From Adiantum capillus-veneris (Eukaryota; Streptophyta; Polypodiopsida; Polypodiales; Pteridaceae), in assembly GCA_014529385.2 (NCBI GenBank), contig CM043942.1, positions 37,422,969 to 37,486,968 on the forward strand: a stretch of 64,000 bases of DNA. The letters run 5' to 3'. The notes beneath the pieces were generated by a model. The model was not told where the DNA came from, did not search any database, and worked only from the letters and a program-made list of their open reading frames with translations. Below, in pieces: positions 56,144 through 64,000 of this stretch. The position numbers and the translations under genes are program-made. Each line of letters begins with the position of its first letter. The first letter of the stretch is position 1.

Positions 56144-57214
56144 GTGAGTTTTGGTTGTAAATTGAGTTCATAAGTAGTTCAAATTCGTTTTAAGTTATAA
56201 CATGCATCCATTAAGAGTGGATAAAGACTTAGGAAATATTAAAATTAGCCAAAAATCAGAAGGGTATCTTCCAAGAAACAATCGTGAAATTGGTTGTAAC
56301 TTAGGAAAGAAATGCTTGGGCTAGCTTGGTTGATCTAGGAATAGGTTTATCATTCTTAAGGAAACATGTCTCAAGACACCTCTGATTCCTTGAAATATTT
56401 TCAGGTGATGAGCAATGATGGCTTTTCAACCACTAATGAGTTGATTATCCCCATGTACAACAAGTATTTACTCCATGCATGTGTATGTCTGTTTATATAT
56501 CTTAGGACATTGTTTTTATCCTAGGGGAACTGTCGGTTGTATGCACAATTGGTTTAACGTATGGGCGCCCCGAACTTTGGGTGATGTTTTTCTCCCTTGG
56601 ACTATGAATAAGGAAGGGTGCCATTTTTCACCCTTGTATAGGTGTGCTTGAGACAAGTTGAGTACGGGTCTAGTTTTTCAAGGATTATTCTGGGTGACTT
56701 TATCTTGGCTTAAGTTAAAGATGTTTGTTTGTTAAAGAATGTCTTTCAATACTGTTTTTAATGTTTGTTTTAAAAAATCACCATGACTAGAAGTTAAAAT
56801 GAACCATTATTCTAAGTGTTGAAAGATTATATAGTAGTATTAGAAAACATAAATCATGTGTGAGCGTGGGGTGGCAAGTGTGGATTGATTAAGGTTATCG
56901 ATAATGGATGGGTGGACCTAATTAGTCAAGTAACTATCTTCCCGCAAACTTACATTAGAAGACTTCTTCAGAGGAAGAGGAGTCTACCAACGGCGGCTGT
57001 GCCCTCACTCACGTAGAGGGAAAAAAGCGTTGGACAAGGATACTTAGCCCATTTGTAAAAGTTATAGGGTTGCTTGCGAGACAGAACTAGGTCTTTTTCT
57101 AGGGCTATAGTCCCAAGCCATTGCCAATGGCAAAGGTCTATTCCCTGGATTTTTTGGACTTTAGTTTTTATAAGATATAGAGACCTGTTAAGGACCCCAT
57201 CATGACTTGAGAGT
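56144..57214. other. No gene recognised
   Basis: There are no coherent frames. Gag, protease and most of RT of H, which should be here, are not recognisable, so a deletion is likely. Confidence 0.45.
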
Positions 57215-58873
57215 TAGCGGGTTGGGACCTCTCAATATCCTCATTTATAATCTTACTCGAGAGGACAATTTAGAACATCTTAGAAAAGTGTTCCAATTAC
57301 TCATAGAAAATTTCCTTTGTACAAAGCAATCCAAATGCCAATTCTTGGTTGAAGAAGTGAAATATCTTGGTCATATCATTGAATCATGATGGATCCAAAG
57401 AGGGTTCAAGCTATTTTACAATGTCCTAAACCTAAGAACGTAGAAGAGATACATATCTTCTCAGGTCTGGATTTTATCGTAGATTCATTAAGGATTATGC
57501 CAAGATAGCAGTCCCCATGACGGACAACTCACTGAAAAGGGAAAAAGCTTTGATTGGGTGGAAAAGCAAAAAAAAGTATGCAAAAATTGAAGGTTTCTAG
57601 CAATAGCTACAACTCCAATTTTATACATAGTGGATTTCAATAAATCTTTTGTGGTTGAGACAGATGCTAGTAATTGTTCTGTAGGTGCGGTACTAACTCA
57701 AGAAGGTCAAACAATAGCTTTTGAAGCAAAAGTTTAGACCATATTTCACAACAAAATTACTCAGTATATGAGAGGGAGTTGTATGCTAGTGTCTATGCAT
57801 TAAAGAAATGGAAGCAATTTTCATATGGTGCTAAGGGACAGTGTTTTATCAAGAAAGCATTAAGTGGCTTTCCAATCAAATAGAATTGAATGGTCGTAAG
57901 GCCAAATGGGCTGAACTCATACAAAAGTTTGACTATAAGTTTAGGTATCACAAAGGGAAATATAATGTGGTAGCAGATTCCATTAGCAAGATGCCAATGA
58001 TAAATGAATTGAGTTTTACTCGATTCAAGAGAGATATGCTTGAATCATTAAGAAAAAAATGTCAAGTGAATTCTCCATATTCTAAGATGTCGAAAACCAT
58101 TTGGAGAGAGGATTCAAAACAAGAAGTTTCCAATGAGAATGAAGCATCGATTGGTCCTTTACAGGGATTCAAGTGGAACAATTTTCCATAGATGATGGCT
58201 ATTTACTCTACAAAGGTAGGGTATGTATCCCAAAAGATGAAGAGATTAGGTTCCAAATACTCTATGGGTGTCATGATAGTCCAAGTGTCGAACACCCAGG
58301 TGTAAACAAGACTCGTAGTCATGTTAAGAGGTAGTTTTATTGGTTTCGAATGTATAAGGACGTCCTAGAATATGTGATTAAGTGTAATAAATGCTTCATT
58401 AATAAGGCTAAAAGGCTAAACATGGGAGGACTACTCCATTCATGAGACATTACTTCAGGGAAATGGGAGAGTATCTCCATTGACTTTATAGTTGGATTTC
58501 CGAGAACACAGAGGGGACACGACTCTGTCTACATACTAGTGGATAGATTAACCAAAATGGCTAGATTTATTCCAGCTAAATATGATGTTTAAACTCTTGA
58601 ATTGGCTAGATTATTTGTAGAAAATCTCTATCGACTATACGATTTACCAACAGACATTGTGTTTGATAAAGATAGGAAGTTTAGTAGCCTTTTTTGGAGA
58701 GCTTTTTTTAAGAGGTTGGATTCTAAAGTAAGTATTAGCAAAACTAAGCATCCTCAAACAGATGGTCGAACTAAAAGGGCTAATCAAATCCTAGAAGGTA
58801 TGCTACGAGTATATGTAGGCAAATGACAAACTAATTGGGAAGAATACTTACATATAGTAGAGTTTGCATATAA
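57215..58873 (+). pseudogene. H: gypsy pol fragment (RT end, RNase H, integrase)
   Basis: RT survives only from ILIYNLTREDNLEHLRKVFQ (about 57240) to VKYLGHIIES (57389). RNase H has FVVETDASN (about 57645), YERELYA and KFRYHKGKYNVVADSISKMP. Integrase shows the HHCC finger (HDSPSVEHPGVNKTRSH, then CNKCF), IDFIVGFPRTQRGHDSVYIL, FDKDRKFSSLFW and HPQTDGRTKRANQILEGML. In the DD35E triad the Glu of the usual TER is Lys (TKR). At EFAYN (58873) the copia element A interrupts it. Several stops occur. It is inactive and related to G2. Confidence 0.8.
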
Positions 58874-59100
58874 TGTTGGAATTAGGGTTGCAGAGAAACA
58901 CACACAGCTTGGAGAAGACGAAGGAAGCTCAAGGCACACAATAGAGAGTGTGTTACTTAGTGTGCAATGGAAAGATAGATAGCCCTAGAGTGATGGGCGT
59001 ATATACAATGCACGGGGGAAAAAACCTCCTAAAGAGGGAAAAAATGCCCCGGCGGTCCTAGTGTGTTCACACACATCACTACCACATGTATATGGTAACA
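58874..59100 (-). repeat. 3' LTR of A, 227 bp
   Basis: It runs from TGTTGGAATTAGGGTTGC to ATATGGTAACA in plus-strand reading. On the transcript strand TGTATATAC at about 59008-59000 is the likely TATA box. Confidence 0.95.
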
Positions 59101-59112
59101 AATCCCCCCTGG
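59101..59112 (-). other. Polypurine tract of A
   Basis: The plus strand reads AATCCCCCCTGG right after the LTR, so the transcript strand has AGGGGGGATT before the 3' LTR. Confidence 0.85.
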
Positions 59113-59175
59113 AGTGATGCGGTGAACGAGAGCTGGCACATGAGTAAAGGGAAGTGCCATGCCCTGAGGACAGGA

Positions 59176-62100
59176 TCAGTCCACAAAGGGGAGTAAGCCC
59201 AAAGCTTTGTGGAAAGCTTCAAGCTTCTCACGAGACAATGCCTTTGTGAAAAGATCTGCAAGGTTGTCCTGTGTTGGCACATAAGCCAAGCTGATCTCTC
59301 CTGCTGAGAGCCTCTCCCTGACATAGTGGTAATGCACCTCAATGTGCTTTGTGCGAGCATGAAAAACTGGGTTCCTCGCAACTGCCAATTCGCTCTGACT
59401 GTCAGTGTAGATAGTGTTGGCAGTGTCCTGTCCAACACCCAAGTCAGCCATAAGGCGTCTGAGCCATACACACTCAACCGTAGCTGTGAAGACTGCCCTG
59501 TACTCAGCCTCACAACTCGAAGTGGCCACAGTAGGTTGCTTCTTGCTCAACCATGATATACATGAACTGCCAAGCATGAAACAAAAACCACTTGTGGACA
59601 CTCGCGTGTCAAAACAACCAGCCCAATCTGAGTCCGAAAAAGCATGTAAGTCTGGCGGCAATGATCCCCCCTTGGGATAAAACAAGCCAAGATGTAAAGT
59701 GCCACTAAGGTAGCGGAAAATCCTCTTGACAGCCTGCCAATGCTTAGACCCTGGGCTATGCATAAATCTGCTGACCTGCGAGACTGCAAACTGAATATCT
59801 GGCCTCGTGTTGCATACATAAATGAGGCAGCCAACAGCAGTTTGGTAAAGAGTGACATCAGCAGGATCGCCAGCATCATGTAGACTCAACTTCAAACCTG
59901 TTTCCATGGGAGTGGCAATAGGTTTGCAATCCTCAAGTCCAAACTTACATAGCAATGTCTCTATGTAACTTTTCTGACACAAGGCAATACCACCATCACA
60001 CTGCTTAAACTGTATACCCAAGTAATGATGCAACAGCCCCAAATCTTTCATCTTGAAAGTAGCATTCAAATCAGCCTTAAATTCAGCAATATGTCTCTCA
60101 TTTGGTCCAGTGATCAGCAAATCATCAACATAAAGAACCACAATGAGAAATACATCATCCTCACGCTTTACATACAATGTGCTTTCTGTTGGACTGTTAC
60201 GAAAGCCTCGTTTAACCAAATGAGTGTCAGCTTTCTCATACCAAGCACGAGGAGATTGCTTCAACCCATACAAAGCCTTCTTACATTTGCACACTTTGTC
60301 CTCTTGTCCTTTTATGACAAAACCGCGAGGCTGCGTTACATAAACTTCCTCAAATATGTCACCATTCAAGAAAGCAGTAACAATGTCTGATTGATGTACA
60401 TCCCAACCAAAATGAGCTGCCAATGCACATAGAAAATGCACAGTAGTCATACGACAAGTGGGAGCAAAAGTCTCTTCATAATCTATGCCTTTTTGTTGTG
60501 CATAACCCTTTGCAACAAGTCGAGCCTTATGGCGATCGATCTCACCATCCGGCTTGCGTTTCAACTTGTAAACCCACTTCGTACCAATGGCCTTTTTGCC
60601 AGGAGGCAAATCACATAAAGTCCATGTGTCATTCTCTATAAGTGCATCATATTCTGATTTCATGGCAGCAATCCAATTTTCTGAATTCTGTGCTTCATCA
60701 AAAGACAGAGGCTCCTCAACATCATGTAAACTAGACACAGCCAAAGCATAACAATCTGATGCATAAGATGCATGGCGAGAGCCTGAACGAGTACGACTAG
60801 ATAAAGGTGCATCCAATTTACTGTCACGCAAAGTGTGCACCAGCCATTTTGGCATACCTCTAGCCTGCTCATTTTCAGCCCTTTCCTCATCAAGTACATC
60901 ATGTACATCTGCATCAGTAATAGGCTGTTCTAAAACATTTTCAGAAACCCCCATAGGCTGTACATTTGCCTCATTGGAACTTACATTCGTATTTCCACCA
61001 CTGAAAAGAGGCAACAAAATGTCATAAATGTCCTGTGAGCTTACATTACTGTCTCTAGTACATGACAGCAAGGGTTGAACAGAATCTTCCACAAACACTA
61101 CATCCCGTGAAACCAAAATACGTGTTGTTTGCGGATGATACAACCTGTAACCTTTGCTTTCAGCACTATAACCAACAAAAATACATTTGACAGCCTTATC
61201 ATCCAATTTTCTGCGCTGCACTTGTGGCACCAAAGCATATGCCAAACAGCCAAAAACACGCATGTGCTCAATAGAAGGTTTTCTATCATGCCATGCTTCA
61301 TATGGAGTAATAGACTGCAAAGCTTTCGTAGGACACCTGTTAAGTACATAAGTGGCACACATGATGGCCTCAAGCCAAAAAGAATGCGGCAAAGCTTGAC
61401 TTTTGACCATACATCGTGCCATTTCCGTTAGTGACCTGTTTTTCCTCTCAGCAACACCATTTTGCTGAGGTGTATAAGGCACTGTACATTGGTGTTTTAT
61501 CCCACGACTAGCCAGAAATGCATTAAATTCATGAGACATATACTCCCCCCCTCGATCGGAACGGAGGGTGCCCATAGTACATTTTGAGACATTTTCAGCC
61601 ATAGCCAAAAATTGTTTGAAGCACATAAAAACTTCGGACTTCGCTTTAAGCGGAAATACCCACGCATGCCTGGAGTAATCATCAATGAAAGTCACGAAGT
61701 ACAGGTAATTGCCCAAGGACGGAGTTTGCATGGGCCCACAAACGTCACTATGCACAAGCTGCAACCTGCATGTAGCCCTAACTGAACCATCCTTTGGAAA
61801 CTTAGAACGCTGCATTTTACCCAGAATACAGCCTTCACAAACATGTTTGATAGGTGCTTCAAGAGGCGGCAAAGAAGCAACCATATCAGATTTCTGCAAA
61901 CGCAGCAAACTGGCAAAATTCAGATAACCAAAACATGCATGCCAAAGTTTTGCATCTGAAATAGCCCTTGAATCTGCAACAGCATTTGCAAAATTTTGTC
62001 CACACTTGTCATACAAAGTGAGCTTATACAGCCCACGGCACAAAAGCCCAGATGCAACAATTTCATCACCAAAACTGAGATCATGAACTGTACATCTGTC

Positions 62101-63462
62101 ATCCACAAATTTGACTACAAGTCCAAGTCTAGCAAGTGCGGATACAGACAATAGATTCTTCTTGATCCCAGGTACATAAAGTGCATCAACAAGTGTGAAG
62201 GAACTGCCATTAGCAGCAGTGAGCACAATCTTTCCAACTCCCTGAACTGGATAAGAGGCGTTGTTGGCACAAGTGACTGAATTCCCATGAGGGACAGACT
62301 CGAGAGAGGTAAACAATTCACGATGTGAGGTAATGTGCTTTGTAGCACCACTGTCGAAATACCACACATGTGAATCTGCAGCAACTGACAAGCATGCATC
62401 ATGGACAGCAGGATTGTAAGTGCACTCTGCGCTAAAAGCCCATTCTGCATCAACATCAGCATCACAATCTCCTTTCACAGAAGACTCAACAATGGCTGCA
62501 TTTGTAGTGGAACCAGCATTTGCAGTGGAACCACCCTCTTTCTTCTTAGCCTCTTTGGCCTTCAACTTAGGACACGACTTGATCAAGTGATCATTGGCTT
62601 TACAATAATGGCAACGCATCTTCTTTTTGCCCTTATCACCAGAATTGCCAGACGAAGTGCTGCCAGTAGAAGCATTAGGAACAGAATTTTTGCCACTCGC
62701 AGCAGAACCATAAGAAGTGGCTGCATTACTGTTACCACCCTTTCTTTGAGAAGCAATAAAAGCCTGTTCAACTACACGCTGCCTAGTCCTGTTTTTTCTA
62801 GAAAGTGACTCTTGCAACAGCAATGTGCATAATGCATCAAACTTGACAACTTCAGGATTTCCTTGGGTCATCAGTCTCCAAGTACTAGCAAAAGTCTGGT
62901 AGGAATCTGGTAAGGCATCAAGAACAGTCTGCACAAGGGAACTGTCAGAAATGACTTCACCTGCAGAAATGAGTTGCTCATTGATATCCTTGACACTAGC
63001 AAGGAAAGTGTCCATATCATCTTCCTCATGCATAATCTTCGACTCTAGCTCTTTACGCAACAAAGCAATTTTAGCCTCATTGCGGCTTGCATAAAGACCT
63101 GCTAGAATATCCCAAGCCTGTTTTGCAGATTTTGCTGAACGGATGTGAGGAATAATGGTGCGCTTCACAGACAACGCAATCAATGCATGAGCCTGCGCAT
63201 CCTTAACATCCCAACGAGCTTGTTCTGCTGTAGGCAAAACAACTCTAACAGCTACAATCCTTGCAGCAAGACCTGCAACATCCTCAACATCGCCTACATC
63301 TTCAAAACCAGGACGTACATCAATGCCCTGCACAATGTTCCAGACACCTTTTGACACAAGAACGTGTTGCATCATATAAGCCCACATAGGGTAGTTGTCC
63401 CCATCCAACCTGTCCTCAGCAGCAAACATCTTGAACACATCTGTGTTGTTGTTGTCAGCCAT
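59176..63462 (-). CDS. Ty1/copia Gag-Pol polyprotein, 1428 codons, intact
   Basis: This is a single frame encoding Gag, protease, integrase, RT and RNase H in the copia order. I chose the ATG at 63462 (MADNNNTDVFKMFAAEDRLD) because its context ACCATGG is ideal; an ATG 20 codons upstream in the same frame is weaker. Gag fills about residues 1-280, with the knuckle CHYCKANDHLIKSC at 284-297. Protease DSG is at 370-372 (WYFDSGATKHIT). The integrase finger reads LWHACFGYLN, where the second zinc His is Tyr (TAT for CAT). DD35E is complete: Asp 594 (FIDDYSR), Asp 636 (RSDRGGEY), Glu 672 (GVAERKN). RT has YVDD at 1111-1114. RNase H has FSDSDWAGC, SSCEAEYRA and YTDSQSELAVA. Only the Tyr is odd. Confidence 0.95.
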   Translation of the reverse strand: MADNNNTDVFKMFAAEDRLDGDNYPMWAYMMQHVLVSKGVWNIVQGIDVRPGFEDVGDVEDVAGLAARIVAVRVVLPTAEQARWDVKDAQAHALIALSVKRTIIPHIRSAKSAKQAWDILAGLYASRNEAKIALLRKELESKIMHEEDDMDTFLASVKDINEQLISAGEVISDSSLVQTVLDALPDSYQTFASTWRLMTQGNPEVVKFDALCTLLLQESLSRKNRTRQRVVEQAFIASQRKGGNSNAATSYGSAASGKNSVPNASTGSTSSGNSGDKGKKKMRCHYCKANDHLIKSCPKLKAKEAKKKEGGSTANAGSTTNAAIVESSVKGDCDADVDAEWAFSAECTYNPAVHDACLSVAADSHVWYFDSGATKHITSHRELFTSLESVPHGNSVTCANNASYPVQGVGKIVLTAANGSSFTLVDALYVPGIKKNLLSVSALARLGLVVKFVDDRCTVHDLSFGDEIVASGLLCRGLYKLTLYDKCGQNFANAVADSRAISDAKLWHACFGYLNFASLLRLQKSDMVASLPPLEAPIKHVCEGCILGKMQRSKFPKDGSVRATCRLQLVHSDVCGPMQTPSLGNYLYFVTFIDDYSRHAWVFPLKAKSEVFMCFKQFLAMAENVSKCTMGTLRSDRGGEYMSHEFNAFLASRGIKHQCTVPYTPQQNGVAERKNRSLTEMARCMVKSQALPHSFWLEAIMCATYVLNRCPTKALQSITPYEAWHDRKPSIEHMRVFGCLAYALVPQVQRRKLDDKAVKCIFVGYSAESKGYRLYHPQTTRILVSRDVVFVEDSVQPLLSCTRDSNVSSQDIYDILLPLFSGGNTNVSSNEANVQPMGVSENVLEQPITDADVHDVLDEERAENEQARGMPKWLVHTLRDSKLDAPLSSRTRSGSRHASYASDCYALAVSSLHDVEEPLSFDEAQNSENWIAAMKSEYDALIENDTWTLCDLPPGKKAIGTKWVYKLKRKPDGEIDRHKARLVAKGYAQQKGIDYEETFAPTCRMTTVHFLCALAAHFGWDVHQSDIVTAFLNGDIFEEVYVTQPRGFVIKGQEDKVCKCKKALYGLKQSPRAWYEKADTHLVKRGFRNSPTESTLYVKREDDVFLIVVLYVDDLLITGPNERHIAEFKADLNATFKMKDLGLLHHYLGIQFKQCDGGIALCQKSYIETLLCKFGLEDCKPIATPMETGLKLSLHDAGDPADVTLYQTAVGCLIYVCNTRPDIQFAVSQVSRFMHSPGSKHWQAVKRIFRYLSGTLHLGLFYPKGGSLPPDLHAFSDSDWAGCFDTRVSTSGFCFMLGSSCISWLSKKQPTVATSSCEAEYRAVFTATVECVWLRRLMADLGVGQDTANTIYTDSQSELAVARNPVFHARTKHIEVHYHYVRERLSAGEISLAYVPTQDNLADLFTKALSREKLEAFHKALGLLPFVD

Positions 63463-63810
63463 GGTAAATGCTGCACCTGATGTGAAAACTGCCCGAAAAT
63501 AGGAGAAATGGAGCGGGAACAACTTGTGCTATATAGCACAAACCGTAGAAGACTATAAGGCACCTGTTATGCAGAAAACGGCACTGACAGAAAATCTGCA
63601 CAAAATGACGAAATAACCTGTGCAGTACTGCCCGTAGTGGAAACGGTGGCCGAAATGAGCCCAAATCAAAATTCTGAGCAGACCGAGCTCTTTGAGCTCA
63701 CCCAAAATATTTGTCGACCTGCGAACGCTCGCCAAAGCTCACTGAAATCGGAAAAAGTGAGCAGGCGTGTGCTGGAGCAGCTGGCGACTAAGCCCGGGAG
63801 GACGTGACCT

Positions 63811-63822
63811 GCTCTGATACCA
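63811..63822 (-). other. Primer-binding site of A (initiator tRNA-Met)
   Basis: The plus strand reads GCTCTGATACCA; the complement TGGTATCAGAGC is the exact plant initiator-Met match, two bases from the 5' LTR. Confidence 0.95.
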
Positions 63823-63824
63823 AT

Positions 63825-64000
63825 TGTTGGAATTAGGGTTGCAGAGAAACACACACAGCTTGGAGAAGACGAAGGAAGCTCAAGGCACACAATAGAGAGT
63901 GTGTTACTTAGTGTGCAATGGAAAGATAGATAGCCCTAGAGTGATGGGCGTATATACAATGCACGGGGGAAAAAACCTCCTAAAGAGGGAAAAAATGCCC
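63825..64000 (-). repeat. 5' LTR of A, truncated by window end
   Basis: All 176 visible bases equal the start of the LTR at 58874. About 51 bases should lie beyond 64000. Confidence 0.95.

Larger units (their letters stand above)
58874..64000 (-). mobile_element. A: young full-length Ty1/copia element, cut by window end
   Basis: This is a complete internal region on the minus strand between a 227-bp 3' LTR (58874-59100) and a 5' LTR that starts at 63825 and runs off the window. The visible 176 bases of the second LTR are identical to the first, which implies very recent insertion. The left flanking 5-mer TATAA (58869-58873) is the expected target duplicate; the other lies outside. It is inserted in the integrase frame of H. 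The element should be about 5.2 kb. Confidence 0.95.

Noticed and set aside
59079-63890. Many shorter frames on both strands within element A
   Set aside because: All overlap the intact copia polyprotein or its leader in other frames and carry no domain.

Overview
The window looks like intergenic DNA from a large, repeat-rich land-plant nuclear genome. It holds plant-type Ty3/gypsy and Ty1/copia LTR retrotransposons, tRNA-primed primer-binding sites, long GA/CT/TA microsatellites, nested insertions and heavy stop-codon decay. I see no intact host gene, no rRNA and no tRNA gene. The species cannot be named from this sequence.

Layout from left to right. 1-2720: a minus-strand Ty3/gypsy remnant whose reverse-transcriptase N-terminus is tandemly duplicated. 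5900-8035: a minus-strand pseudogene with an endonuclease/exonuclease/phosphatase (LINE-type) domain and in-frame tandem repeats. 8975-9970: an unrecognised one-frame pseudogene. 10264-16181: GP-1, a decayed gag-protease element hit twice by a 470-bp terminal-inverted-repeat element. 16182-19791, resuming at 28257: G1, a gypsy element with a long LTR-like region and an extra ORF (ORF-X) between primer-binding site and gag. 19792-28251: D, an LTR element inserted in the gag of G1, whose interior is mostly GP-2, a second gag-protease element. 29708-38690: G2, a sister of G1 that keeps decayed gag, protease, RT, RNase H and integrase. 40546-50303: GP-3, a complete LTR-to-LTR element of the gag-protease family on the minus strand. 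53412-54650: a Ty1/copia 3' fragment with an LTR start. 57215-58873: H, a gypsy pol fragment. 58874 to beyond 64000: A, a very young, full-length Ty1/copia element nested in H.

The most unusual material is the GP family. Three elements share a very large gag region with several CCHC knuckles, a retropepsin, and a basic tail carrying repeated W-(I/V)-P-K motifs. None has a recognisable reverse transcriptase or integrase. GP-3 is complete between two 300-bp LTRs that are about 97% identical, with a tRNA-Asp-type primer-binding site and a polypurine tract. It therefore looks like a non-autonomous family that keeps its own Gag and protease. Its leader, between primer-binding site and gag, is a tandem array with a period near 140 bp. 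The conserved core is a 22-bp perfect DNA palindrome, seen four times exactly and several more times with changes. The position recalls retroviral dimerisation/packaging signals, but that role is inference.

A has identical LTRs over all 176 visible bases and one uninterrupted 1428-codon polyprotein. All catalytic residues I checked are present, but one zinc-binding histidine of the integrase N-terminus is tyrosine. The nesting order A in H and D in G1, and the abutment of GP-1 and G1, give a relative history of insertions.
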